A DNA stretch of 64,000 bases from Ruegeria atlantica (GTDB lineage: Bacteria > Pseudomonadota > Alphaproteobacteria > Rhodobacterales > Rhodobacteraceae). Where the stretch lies: the NCBI RefSeq assembly GCF_013032455.1, contig NZ_WQCF01000001.1:682001-746000 (forward strand), in the 5' to 3' direction. The notes beneath the pieces are model-generated. The model did not search any database. It had not been told where the DNA came from and saw only the letters and a program-made list of their open reading frames with translations. The position numbers and the translations under genes are program-made. Shown here piece by piece: positions 17,440 to 26,072 of this stretch; positions within the stretch are counted from its first letter, which is position 1, and each line of letters opens with the position of its first letter.

Positions 17440-18789
17440 ATGACACAGAGATTGCTTCGCGGTCGTCTGCTGACCTTTCATCGCGAACCCCAAAGTGGCG
17501 AAGACACCGGCGCTTATACTTATCTTGAAGACGGCGCCCTGCTGATACAGGACGGGATCATCCAAGACACTGGCCCCTTCACCGAGATCAGCGCGAAAGC
17601 TGGGGATGTACCGGTGACGGACCATCGCCCCCACCTGATGATGGCCGGATTCATCGACACACACATTCACTTCCCGCAAGTTCAGGTGATCGCCTCGTGG
17701 GGCGCGCAGCTTTTGGACTGGCTCAACAACTACACCTTCCCGGAAGAAACCCGATTTGCCTCGGACGAGCACAGTGCACTAATGGCACGCGCGTTTTTCG
17801 ATCAGCTTGTCACACACGGCACGACGACTGCGGTTGCCTATTGCTCGGTCCACAAGACATCGGCGGATGCGTTTTTCACCGAAGCGACCAAACGAAACAT
17901 GCGCATGCTTGGCGGCAAGGTACTGATGGACCGCAATGCGCCCGACAGTCTGCAGGACACTCCGCAGACGGGGTACGATGACACCAAGGCCCTGATTGCG
18001 GACTGGCACGGCAAGGGCCGCAATGGTTATGTCATCACACCTCGATTTGCGATCACGTCCTCGCCCGAACAAATGGCGATGGCGCAGGCGTTGGCGCAAG
18101 AACATCCCGACTGCCACATTCAGACTCATCTGTCGGAAAACAAGGACGAGATCGCCTTTACCAAGCAGCTTTACCCGCAGGCGCGCGACTATCTGGATGT
18201 CTACCAGTCCTATGGTTTGCTGTCGCAGAAAACGCTTCTTGGTCACTCCATCCACCTTGAGGCGCGCGAAATAGATGCGCTCGCGGAAACCGGTGCGCAC
18301 CCCGTATTCTGCCCAACCTCAAACCTGTTCCTTGGCAGTGGTCTTTTTGACCATGGAGGGTTGAAAACGCGCGGCATCTCTAACGGCATCGCGACAGATG
18401 TTGGCGCTGGCACCAGTTATTCGATGCTCCAAACTCTCAACGAGGGCTACAAAATTCTGCAATTACAGGGACTTTCCCTGCATCCCCTTCAGGCCTTCCA
18501 TTGGGCGACACTCGGCAATGCAAACGTTCTTGGGTTGGAGGATAAAATCGGAAACCTGAGCCCCGGAACCGAGGCAGATATCGTCGTTCTAAACGCACGC
18601 AGCACTCCTGCCATGGCCTTGCGCATGGACCGCGTGGATAGTCTTGCAGAAGAGTTATTTGTTTTGCAGATGATGGGGGATGACCGCGCGATTGAGGAAG
18701 TCTACATCTCAGGAGCGCCAAGCACCGGAACCCGACCAAATGTGCCGAACGAGAGCTTCGCAAATACTCCGGCCATGACGCGGACGTGA
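17440..18789 (+). CDS. guaD: guanine deaminase
   Basis: A 449-residue amidohydrolase that deaminates guanine to xanthine, feeding XdhAB. The metal motif GFIDTHIHFPQ lies near residue 70, the family-specific NNYTFPEE near residue 97, the third histidine in QTHLSENKDE and the catalytic aspartate in ATDVGAGTSYSM near residue 320. Length and order match bacterial guanine deaminases. It is the last gene of the xdh operon; no clear terminator follows. Confidence 0.94.
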   Translation: MTQRLLRGRLLTFHREPQSGEDTGAYTYLEDGALLIQDGIIQDTGPFTEISAKAGDVPVTDHRPHLMMAGFIDTHIHFPQVQVIASWGAQLLDWLNNYTFPEETRFASDEHSALMARAFFDQLVTHGTTTAVAYCSVHKTSADAFFTEATKRNMRMLGGKVLMDRNAPDSLQDTPQTGYDDTKALIADWHGKGRNGYVITPRFAITSSPEQMAMAQALAQEHPDCHIQTHLSENKDEIAFTKQLYPQARDYLDVYQSYGLLSQKTLLGHSIHLEAREIDALAETGAHPVFCPTSNLFLGSGLFDHGGLKTRGISNGIATDVGAGTSYSMLQTLNEGYKILQLQGLSLHPLQAFHWATLGNANVLGLEDKIGNLSPGTEADIVVLNARSTPAMALRMDRVDSLAEELFVLQMMGDDRAIEEVYISGAPSTGTRPNVPNESFANTPAMTRT

Positions 18790-18845
18790 CATGCAGTAGA
18801 GGAAGCACAGTTCGGTCCAACGTTTGGAAAGTACAGAGAAGTCGC

Positions 18846-18907
18846 ATTTGTTGCGCAAACAGGGTGTTCACAGCCAAGTGCCACACTGACCGTAATGCGC
18901 AACAAAT
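18846..18907. repeat. 62-bp element with perfect 12-bp terminal inverted repeats
   Basis: ATTTGTTGCGCA (18846-18857) and TGCGCAACAAAT (18896-18907) are perfect inverted repeats around 38 bases, in the 208-base gap between guaD and the cyclase gene. The left arm also contains the palindrome TTGCGCAA. It could be a tiny MITE-like remnant, a relic of transposon ends, or a transcription-factor site or long-loop hairpin. No T tract follows. The rest of the gap shows nothing else I can name. Confidence 0.5.
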
Positions 18908-18997
18908 CTGGCCTTCGATTTCTGAACTAGACTAGAGCTACAACTACTCTTCATAGCGGCATAAATCTATTCAAGCGCTACCGTGAAACTCGGGAGG

Positions 18998-21900
18998 TTA
19001 GCCAGCGATGGTGTCACCAAGTAATTCAAGAGCATCACTCACGTCGAGTGTGTGCTCTCCTCCTGTGACCGCCTCCAGGGCAACTCGCAATTCGGCGACG
19101 GCAATGTGTTTGCGCCCAAATTTTTCGCATTGCCTCAAATAATCTATCGCGGTTCGAAGTTCGAACATACTAGCCCGATGTCGACGGGCAACTTCAAAAG
19201 CATCTCGAAACTCTGCTTCGGCAGGTTCATTCTTGGACCTGGCGAGGGCGTATACACGGGCTGTCTCTGATTGGGCCCACCCCTCATTCGAAAGATCCTG
19301 ATCATCGCGGGCTTTGGCCAACAAGTCCAACGCGCCTTCCCGATCACCTGTTTTAAGTCTGAGTTCAGCGATCAGTGTTAGAAAGAATGGCTTGTAGTTC
19401 CCCGCCCCGCTGGACCACCAAGCTTCTGCCGCTTGTTGCAAGGCACCGATTGTTGTCTGGTCAGGTGATACAAATGCGTCCACCCAGCTTCGCCAGAGGA
19501 CGGCAGTCAAAGACATGAATTTGAATGAGTGCTTAGAAGCCAGATCTTCGAGTTGATCCGCCACTTCAGTAACCTGTTCGGGTTCACGTCGCAGTAGATG
19601 AAGCATGCACAGATAGGTGAGCGATTGTGCGATACTATGAGCATGCTCAAGCTCCCGTGCAGCAGCAACTGCTTGCTTTTGGATCTCAAGTGCTTTGTCG
19701 GGTGCCCCACGCATCCAGATAGCCAAACTCAAAAAGCAGGACGTTATCGCCGCATGATCTGATCCGTAAACATAGGCCAGATGCCCATCACGTTCACGGT
19801 TGTAGAGTTCCAGTGCCGTGTTCAAATGCTCATAGGCTGGGCTCAGCTCGCCGATATGGAACAATACTGCGCCCATCGCACGATGAGCGACCATTCGGTG
19901 CTGTGTTTCTCCGGATGCACTCGCCAATTTCAGCAGTTGCCCAGCAACATTCCGAGCCAAATCATATTCGGCACGAACCAAATGAAAGGAATACAGACCG
20001 TTCAATACGGGGAACAAGTGCTCTGTTTCTTCAACGCGTTCACACAGATCTCGTATTCGTGCATAGATGGAACCAGTTTCATCTGCCGCAATTCCAGCCG
20101 TAGATCGCAGAACACCTGCCCTAAGAACTTGTATTTCAATTTCTTTTCGGTCTCGTTCTCTACTCGGATTCTGTTCGCTCAGTTGCTCAATTGCCAGTGA
20201 AAGTTGCGTATTCGCCTCAATATTGGCTGAACGCTTAATTGCACGCTGACCCGCAAGGTATCGGCAGTCGATTGCCTCCTTACCCATCCTAGCCAACGTA
20301 TAGTGGTGGGCCAGAATTTCCGGGCTAGCATCACCAATGTTAGCATCATTGTTTTTTAGCGTTTGTGCGACGCGAGCATGAAGGACCCTACGTTCACTCT
20401 TCAAAAGACTGTTGTAGGCAGTGTCACGAATAAGGGCATGGCGATAGCTGAATATCTCCAAATCTTCTGCTGCGGAGGTTGTAACGATACCCGCGTCCAC
20501 CAGAAGCCTCAAACTCGCGCGCAACGCCTTGGAACTAAAACGGGACACTTCAGCAATCAACGAATAGGAAAACTGGGGGCCAATTACTGCCCCGATCTGG
20601 GCCACTTCCTTTGCCGAACTCAGACGGTCGAGTCGCGCCATCAGCGCATCATGCAATGTGCTGGGAACCGGATTTGCCAGAGAAGGCCCTCCAATCGCGC
20701 CAATTTCTCGGCCTTCGGTCAAAGCCCCTGATTCGAGGAGGTCCTTGGTCACCTCCTCGACATACAGCGGCACACCGTCAGACCTCGCAGCGACCAATTC
20801 ATACACCTCGTCAGAAATCGGCTGGCCTTCGGCAACTTCGTTCACAATGCTTTTGACTTGTTCGAAATCCAGTTGTTTCAAAACAATTTTTGCAAGGTTC
20901 GATTGCAGCGCCCATCCTGGGTCGAATTCAGGCCTGAAGGTAATCACAACCAGAACAGGAAGGTCTCGAACCCGGTCCACGATCTGGTCCAGCAGCAACT
21001 TGGTGGTTGGGTCTACCCAGTGCGCGTCTTCAAACAATAGCAGCACCGGTTTTTCTTTGGCTTCGGAAATCAGACGACCCAAGAACATTCCCAGTGTCTG
21101 CTCCATTATTTGCTGGGGCGTCAGATCCAATGGCCCCAGTTTATCCTCGAACGGAATGGATAGAAGAGAGGCAGCCAGTCTAAGTTCGTTGCTGGATTGA
21201 TTGCCCAATACCGATGAGATCTTTTCAAGTTTTACGTCAATTGGATCGTCGGAACGAAGCCCCGCGGCCATCTCGAATTGACGAATGACAGGGTAAAACG
21301 CACTCGCATAATGGTAAGGAGAACACTGATACCGAATTTGAGTGTGAGAAGCCCCCGAAACATTCTGACGCAGCTCTTCTACCAGTCGAGATTTTCCGAT
21401 GCCTGGCTCGCCCGATACCAGCACAACTTGCCCCTGACCACCGCTAGCCAGCTTCCACTTCCCGTTCAGGGTCTCGTATTCGGCAGAGCGGCCAACCAAA
21501 GGCTTAAACAGCACATCATCTACCGCCAAAAAGCGGCTGACGGTCTCTCGTGTTCCAGTTACCTGCCAAGCTTCAACTTCTTTTGCAAAACCCTTAAGCT
21601 TGAATGCGCCACGTAGAACATACTCAAAAGCGTCACCTGCTAACTGATGAGTGCTTGGAGCAACAATAAGTGTGCCCGGATCTGCCATTGCTTGAAGGCG
21701 TGCGGCCAGATTTGGCGTCTCGCCCATGGCTGTTCCATCCTCAAACATTTTTTCGCCGCGTAGATCGCCGACAACAACTAATCCGGTCGCGATCCCTATT
21801 CGGACATTAAGTTTTGTATGGGTGCGTAAATTTGGCACTTCTTCTATGATGCGCAGACCAGCGCGGACGGCACGTTCTGGGTCATCTTCGTGGGCATGAG

Positions 21901-22318
21901 GAAACCCGAAAAAGACCATGATCCCATCGCCGTAATAACTTGCAATGTGACCATCAAAGGCCACAACAGAAGCAGCACAAGTTTCTTTGAAAAGCCGAAG
22001 AACTTCTGCCAGGTCTTCAGGATCGACACTCTGGGATATTGCCGTCGACCCCACCAAATCAATGAACATGACTGTAAGTTGCCGTCGCTCGGCTACTATC
22101 GCGGGACCTAATGCGGTGTTTTGTGGGCGATGTGCCCCCTCTGTGTCTGCGCGAACTGCCTTCATGAAACGTCGCCTCGGACCAAGAGGAAGCCCGATCG
22201 TTACAAGGTCCTCGTCAGTTAACTCCGTCAGATCACAATGCTCGATTTCGTGCTCAGCAAAGGCCTCAGCGTATTTGGACAACCCGTGTTTATTTAGCCA
22301 GATCGCGATATCGGTCAT
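18998..22318 (-). CDS. SAM-domain / class III adenylate cyclase / AAA ATPase / TPR signalling protein
   Basis: A 1106-residue cytoplasmic protein. Residues 1-60 resemble a sterile alpha motif domain (WLNKHGLSKYAEAFAEHEI). Residues about 78-250 form a class III nucleotidyl cyclase with the metal-binding aspartates in FIDLVGSTA and YYGDGIMVFFG. An ATPase domain follows with Walker A GEPGIGKSRL and Walker B-like VLLLFEDAHW. The C-terminal 450 residues are helical repeats of TPR type. No membrane segment or DNA-binding domain is evident. Related multidomain cyclases occur in rhizobia, roseobacters and others; the signal is unknown. By hand count several 60-base rows are 47-57% GC, below the xdh genes, hinting at acquisition. 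Confidence 0.88.
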   Translation of the reverse strand: MTDIAIWLNKHGLSKYAEAFAEHEIEHCDLTELTDEDLVTIGLPLGPRRRFMKAVRADTEGAHRPQNTALGPAIVAERRQLTVMFIDLVGSTAISQSVDPEDLAEVLRLFKETCAASVVAFDGHIASYYGDGIMVFFGFPHAHEDDPERAVRAGLRIIEEVPNLRTHTKLNVRIGIATGLVVVGDLRGEKMFEDGTAMGETPNLAARLQAMADPGTLIVAPSTHQLAGDAFEYVLRGAFKLKGFAKEVEAWQVTGTRETVSRFLAVDDVLFKPLVGRSAEYETLNGKWKLASGGQGQVVLVSGEPGIGKSRLVEELRQNVSGASHTQIRYQCSPYHYASAFYPVIRQFEMAAGLRSDDPIDVKLEKISSVLGNQSSNELRLAASLLSIPFEDKLGPLDLTPQQIMEQTLGMFLGRLISEAKEKPVLLLFEDAHWVDPTTKLLLDQIVDRVRDLPVLVVITFRPEFDPGWALQSNLAKIVLKQLDFEQVKSIVNEVAEGQPISDEVYELVAARSDGVPLYVEEVTKDLLESGALTEGREIGAIGGPSLANPVPSTLHDALMARLDRLSSAKEVAQIGAVIGPQFSYSLIAEVSRFSSKALRASLRLLVDAGIVTTSAAEDLEIFSYRHALIRDTAYNSLLKSERRVLHARVAQTLKNNDANIGDASPEILAHHYTLARMGKEAIDCRYLAGQRAIKRSANIEANTQLSLAIEQLSEQNPSRERDRKEIEIQVLRAGVLRSTAGIAADETGSIYARIRDLCERVEETEHLFPVLNGLYSFHLVRAEYDLARNVAGQLLKLASASGETQHRMVAHRAMGAVLFHIGELSPAYEHLNTALELYNRERDGHLAYVYGSDHAAITSCFLSLAIWMRGAPDKALEIQKQAVAAARELEHAHSIAQSLTYLCMLHLLRREPEQVTEVADQLEDLASKHSFKFMSLTAVLWRSWVDAFVSPDQTTIGALQQAAEAWWSSGAGNYKPFFLTLIAELRLKTGDREGALDLLAKARDDQDLSNEGWAQSETARVYALARSKNEPAEAEFRDAFEVARRHRASMFELRTAIDYLRQCEKFGRKHIAVAELRVALEAVTGGEHTLDVSDALELLGDTIAG

Positions 22319-22463
22319 ATCAGTCGTTTCGCTTGCTGTTCTGGCAGAGCTTTTGCCTGCGCCTCACCAGCACGCATCTCCTTAATTTCTTTAGCGTATT
22401 TGAACTCCGGGTAGTTTTTAGTCGAAGCACCTAATTCGCATTCTCACAATGAAGAAGGCCGCT

Positions 22464-22705
22464 TTAGTTCTGGTCAAGGGTTTCATTGCCTGTGCTGTCA
22501 GACAAATTCGAGCCAATCTCAGCTAAACCGGTAAAAGACAGATTCTGGGTGAGGTAGTCATAGATAGAAGAAACAGCAGCGGCCAACTTCCGCAAACTTG
22601 GCATGAGCCAAAAGCGCTGCAACGCCCGATCACGACGTTGAAATGGCAGATGGGAATACTCAACTCGATTTATGGGCAACCTGCCCGCCTAAACCCAACT
22701 TCTGT
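22464..22705 (-). pseudogene. IS6-family transposase C-terminal remnant
   Basis: Read on the minus strand, the frame from about 22700 down encodes NRVEYSHLPFQRRDRALQRF, which matches the conserved C-terminal region of IS6-family transposases (NRAENSHLPFRRRERAM...RF, recalled from the family). A TAG interrupts the frame just upstream, and the part holding the DDE aspartates is missing. No terminal repeats or target duplications were found. The 469-base gap between the cyclase gene and tRNA-Ser otherwise shows nothing I can name; it holds the likely promoter of the cyclase gene. Confidence 0.7.
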
Positions 22706-22787
22706 TGACCAGATCAGAAACGGAACCAACAGGAAATGCCACACTATTTCAGGACAGAAAACACCCGTGAAATGAGATTGGCTTAGT

Positions 22788-22877
22788 TGGCGGGGAGACA
22801 GGGATTCGAACCCTGGGAACGCTCTCACGTTCAACGGTTTTCAAGACCGCCGCATTCGACCACTCTGCCACCTCCCC
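22788..22877 (-). tRNA. tRNA-Ser (anticodon UGA)
   Basis: Read on the minus strand, GGGGAGG (22877-22871) pairs with TCTCCCC followed by G and an encoded CCA. The anticodon stem-loop reads GCGGT-CTTGAAA-ACCGT, giving anticodon TGA for UCA/UCG codons. A long variable arm (AACGTGAGAGCGTT) identifies the serine type, and the T loop is TTCGAAT. Length is 90 bases with CCA. Confidence 0.97.
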
Positions 22878-23079
22878 GCGTGATGCCGGGTCTAAGGCCA
22901 ACTTGAAACGGTGGCAAGAGCCAAATCGGGAAAACTCGCCTATGCGTGCGCAGTGGTCTTTCCATGACACCCTACCCCCGTTATGCTTTGCGTGAGGACC
23001 GTAACAGACCGGCAACACAGAACCGGCGACGAACGGTGGGGTTCAGGAAACGAGACCCCTTCAGGCAAGGGATGACAAA

Positions 23080-24258
23080 ATGAAGCGAGCGACTGAGATA
23101 CGTGTAAAACCGCGATCAGCAGCGGTGTTGGCCGTGACGCTGGCGGTGCTGGCAAGTTGTGATGAGAGTCTGTCGACAGATGGCGCCTCGATAGAGGCCC
23201 AAAGTGAAGACGCACAAACAAATGACCCGGTTGAATTGTTCGCAACAGCCCCGTCAGCATCCGACAAAACCGTCGAGGCACCAGATGTTTTCAATGTGAC
23301 CGAGGCTGGCCTTTGGGACGGACGCCCGTCGCTGGGGGGCATATGGGTGGCCCACCCGGATGTGACGCAGCCCGAGCGTGTTGTCATTAAAAATACGACG
23401 AACAACAAATCCATTACCGGCGCTTTGTTCCGGCGGGAAAGACACCTTCCTGGGCCAGCTCTGCAACTTTCATCCGCAGCCGCGGAAAAGTTGGGTATCC
23501 TTGCGGGTTCACCCACTAAGGTCGAGGTCATCGCCCTGCGGCGTAAACCGGTGGAGAAGAAAGTAGAAGAACCGGTAGAGGCTGTTGAACCTCAAACCGC
23601 TGACAGTGCGCCCAAAGAAGAAGAAACCAAACCACAAGAAAACGCGGTCGATACCGCGTCAGCCGAAGAAGACAAGCCAAACAAGCGCAAGTGGTGGCAG
23701 AAGAAAGAAACGGTTGCAGCGGCAGGCGTAGCAGGAGCAGCAGCCGCTACGGCAAGTGAAACCACAGCCGAGGTCGCGACTGCAACGCCTGAAGAGGTCG
23801 TTGAAACCGCAACCGAGACGCCCACGACAGCCGCTCTGTCGGATCCTGAGGTGACACCGCCAGAGGACAAGCCCGAGAAACGAAAATGGTGGCAGAAGAA
23901 AGATCCTGACGAAATCACAGAAACGCCTTTAGACCCCATTGAAGGGGCCGCAGCCGCCATTGAGGCAACAGAACCCACTCCGGTCAGTGCAAACACCGCC
24001 GCCGCAGAAACGGCGGCCAAATCTCTGACCAAGCCGTTTGTTCAGGTTGGAACCTTCAATGTCGAGGCCAATGCCAAAAGCGCGGCGTCAAAAATTGAAC
24101 GAAACGGAATGCCTGCGCGCGTTCGCGAACTTAAGACCGGCGACAAAACGGTCTGGCGTGTGCTGGTCGGACCAGCGGCAAATCGACAGGAACGCAACGC
24201 GATGCAGGCCGACGTCAAAGATCTTGGCTTTACTGACGCGTTTACCGTCAAAAACTGA
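23080..24258 (+). CDS. SPOR-domain lipoprotein
   Basis: A 392-residue envelope protein. The N-terminal signal peptide ends in the lipobox LASC (cysteine near residue 27), so lipidation is expected. The middle is rich in Ala, Glu, Thr and Lys and contains two copies of DKPxKRKWWQKK (23671-23706 and 23866-23901). The last 75 residues form a SPOR domain (PFVQVGTFNVEANAKSAASK...WRVLVGP), which binds denuded septal peptidoglycan. It sits 17 bases before the D,D-carboxypeptidase gene, consistent with a cell-wall role. The part before the repeats resembles the conserved N-terminal region of roseobacter SPOR proteins. Confidence 0.88.
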   Translation: MKRATEIRVKPRSAAVLAVTLAVLASCDESLSTDGASIEAQSEDAQTNDPVELFATAPSASDKTVEAPDVFNVTEAGLWDGRPSLGGIWVAHPDVTQPERVVIKNTTNNKSITGALFRRERHLPGPALQLSSAAAEKLGILAGSPTKVEVIALRRKPVEKKVEEPVEAVEPQTADSAPKEEETKPQENAVDTASAEEDKPNKRKWWQKKETVAAAGVAGAAAATASETTAEVATATPEEVVETATETPTTAALSDPEVTPPEDKPEKRKWWQKKDPDEITETPLDPIEGAAAAIEATEPTPVSANTAAAETAAKSLTKPFVQVGTFNVEANAKSAASKIERNGMPARVRELKTGDKTVWRVLVGPAANRQERNAMQADVKDLGFTDAFTVKN

Positions 24259-24275
24259 AACAAAGGAGGCCCCAG

Positions 24276-25442
24276 TTGCTGTCCTCACTGCGATCATCTG
24301 TTTTGACCCTCGGGTTGGCGTTGTTTGCGCTGCCCGCCCACGCCTTTGATACAACCGCCCGCGCGGCTTACGTGATCGACCAGACGACCGGAACAGTGCT
24401 GTTGTCCAAAGAGGCCGATCAGCCCTTGCCGCCCGCGTCGATGTCCAAGTTGATGACGCTCTATGTTGCGTTCGAAGCGCTGCGCGATGGCCGACTGACA
24501 CTGGACGAAACCCTGCCCGTGTCGGAACACGCGATGAGTTATGGTGGTTCGACCATGTTCCTGAACACACAGGACCGCGTCCGGGTCGAAGATCTGCTGC
24601 GTGGCATTATCGTTCTGTCTGGCAATGATGCCTGCGTTGTGATCGCCGAAGCGCTCAGCCCGGATGGAACCGAGGCCGGATTCGCCCGGTACATGACCCA
24701 GCGCGCCAAACAGATGGGTATGGACAATTCGAACTTTGCCAACTCCAACGGCTGGCCCGCTGCGGGACATATGATGTCGGTGCACGACCTTGCGGTATTG
24801 GCGGATCGCTTGATCGCGGATTTCCCGGAATATTACCCCCTGTTCGCCGAGGAAATTTTTGAATTCGACGGTCGTGCGCCCTCGAACAAGCGGAACCGCA
24901 ACCCACTGCTGAAACTGGGGATCGGTGCCGATGGCCTGAAAACCGGCCACACGCAAGAGGCCGGATATGGCCTTGTCGGCTCGGCCAAGCAAGGGGATCG
25001 CAGGGTAATCTTCGTTCTCACCGGCCTCGACAGCACAGCAAAACGGGCAGAGGAGGCTGAGGCCGTGGTTAACTGGTCGTTTCGAAATTTTGTCGAGAGG
25101 ACAGTTGCCAACGCGGACACGCCAATAGCCGAGGCCAAGGTTTGGATGGGGGCGCAAAAGACCGTGGGATTGGTGCCCGAAGAAGACCTTTCGTTGTTGT
25201 TCCCGGTTCTGGGCGACAAGAATATCGAGGCTGAGGTTGTCTATGACGGTCCGGTCAACGCGCCGATCGAAAAGGGGCAGCAATTGGCTGAACTGGTGAT
25301 CAAGCCGGAAGGTCTGCCGGAAATCCGCCGCCCGCTGCTGGCTGCCGAAGCCGTACCCGCCGGAGGATTCGTAGTACGCATGATGACCGTGGGCGGTATT
25401 GTTCTAACCGATGTGATCGGCAACCCTCTGGATGCACTGTGA
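24276..25442 (+). CDS. D-alanyl-D-alanine carboxypeptidase (PBP5/6 family)
   Basis: A 388-residue periplasmic penicillin-binding protein that trims the terminal D-Ala of peptidoglycan stem peptides. It has a signal peptide ending ALPAHA, the SxxK motif in PASMSKLMT, the SGN motif in LSGNDAC, the KTG motif in GLKTGHT and a PBP5-type C-terminal domain. The start is TTG, supported by AAGGAGG six bases upstream. The stop overlaps the GTG start of tmk. Equivalent to dacA/dacC; I do not choose between the names. Confidence 0.94.
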   Translation: MLSSLRSSVLTLGLALFALPAHAFDTTARAAYVIDQTTGTVLLSKEADQPLPPASMSKLMTLYVAFEALRDGRLTLDETLPVSEHAMSYGGSTMFLNTQDRVRVEDLLRGIIVLSGNDACVVIAEALSPDGTEAGFARYMTQRAKQMGMDNSNFANSNGWPAAGHMMSVHDLAVLADRLIADFPEYYPLFAEEIFEFDGRAPSNKRNRNPLLKLGIGADGLKTGHTQEAGYGLVGSAKQGDRRVIFVLTGLDSTAKRAEEAEAVVNWSFRNFVERTVANADTPIAEAKVWMGAQKTVGLVPEEDLSLLFPVLGDKNIEAEVVYDGPVNAPIEKGQQLAELVIKPEGLPEIRRPLLAAEAVPAGGFVVRMMTVGGIVLTDVIGNPLDAL

Positions 25443-26065
25443 CGGGAACTGGGTTGTTTCTGACCTTCGAAGGTATTGACGGATCAGGCAAGTCATCGCA
25501 GGCGCGCATGCTGGCCGAGCGTTTGCGTGATCTGGGGCATGACGTCGTCCTGACCCGCGAACCTGGCGGCTCAGCCGGGGCTGAAGAGATTCGACGTCTG
25601 GTTCTGGAAGGCGATCCTGACCGCTGGTCCGCCGAGACGGAATTGCTGTTGTTCACTGCCGCGCGGCGGGATCATCTGGAGCGCACCATCGAACCGGCGC
25701 TGGCCGCGGGCAAGGTAGTGATTTGCGACCGTTTCGCTGACAGCACTCGAATGTATCAGGGGCTGTCTCGTGGAAATCTGCGCGATTTGGTCGATCAGTT
25801 GCACACCCTCATGATCGGACGCGAACCCGATCTGACGCTATTGATCGACATGGATCCGCAAACCGGCCTTTCTCGTGCCAAGGGTCGGCAGGGCACTGAA
25901 GAACGCTTTGAGGATTTCGGCATCGACCTGCAGCAAAAGATGCGCGCTGGTTTTCTGGCGCTGGCGGACGAGTTTTCCAACCGCTTCCGTGTGATCGACG
26001 GCAACCGGGACATGGACAGCGTTGCGCTAGATGTGACAGATATCGTCCTGCAAGCACTGCGATAG
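25439..26065 (+). CDS. tmk: thymidylate kinase
   Basis: A 208-residue P-loop kinase that phosphorylates dTMP to dTDP. The P loop is FEGIDGSGKSSQ, the substrate motif is DRFADSTRMYQG, and the lid region has RAKGRQGTEERFE. The start is GTG, overlapping the preceding stop by four bases. The order dacA-like, tmk, holB, tatD, MBL hydrolase is a common alphaproteobacterial arrangement. Confidence 0.96.
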   Translation: MTGTGLFLTFEGIDGSGKSSQARMLAERLRDLGHDVVLTREPGGSAGAEEIRRLVLEGDPDRWSAETELLLFTAARRDHLERTIEPALAAGKVVICDRFADSTRMYQGLSRGNLRDLVDQLHTLMIGREPDLTLLIDMDPQTGLSRAKGRQGTEERFEDFGIDLQQKMRAGFLALADEFSNRFRVIDGNRDMDSVALDVTDIVLQALR

Positions 26066-26072
26066 ACGATAG

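Noticed and set aside
23040-23066. GGGGT...ACCCC pairing before the SPOR lipoprotein gene
   Set aside because: Five-pair stem with a long loop upstream of a start codon; likely chance.
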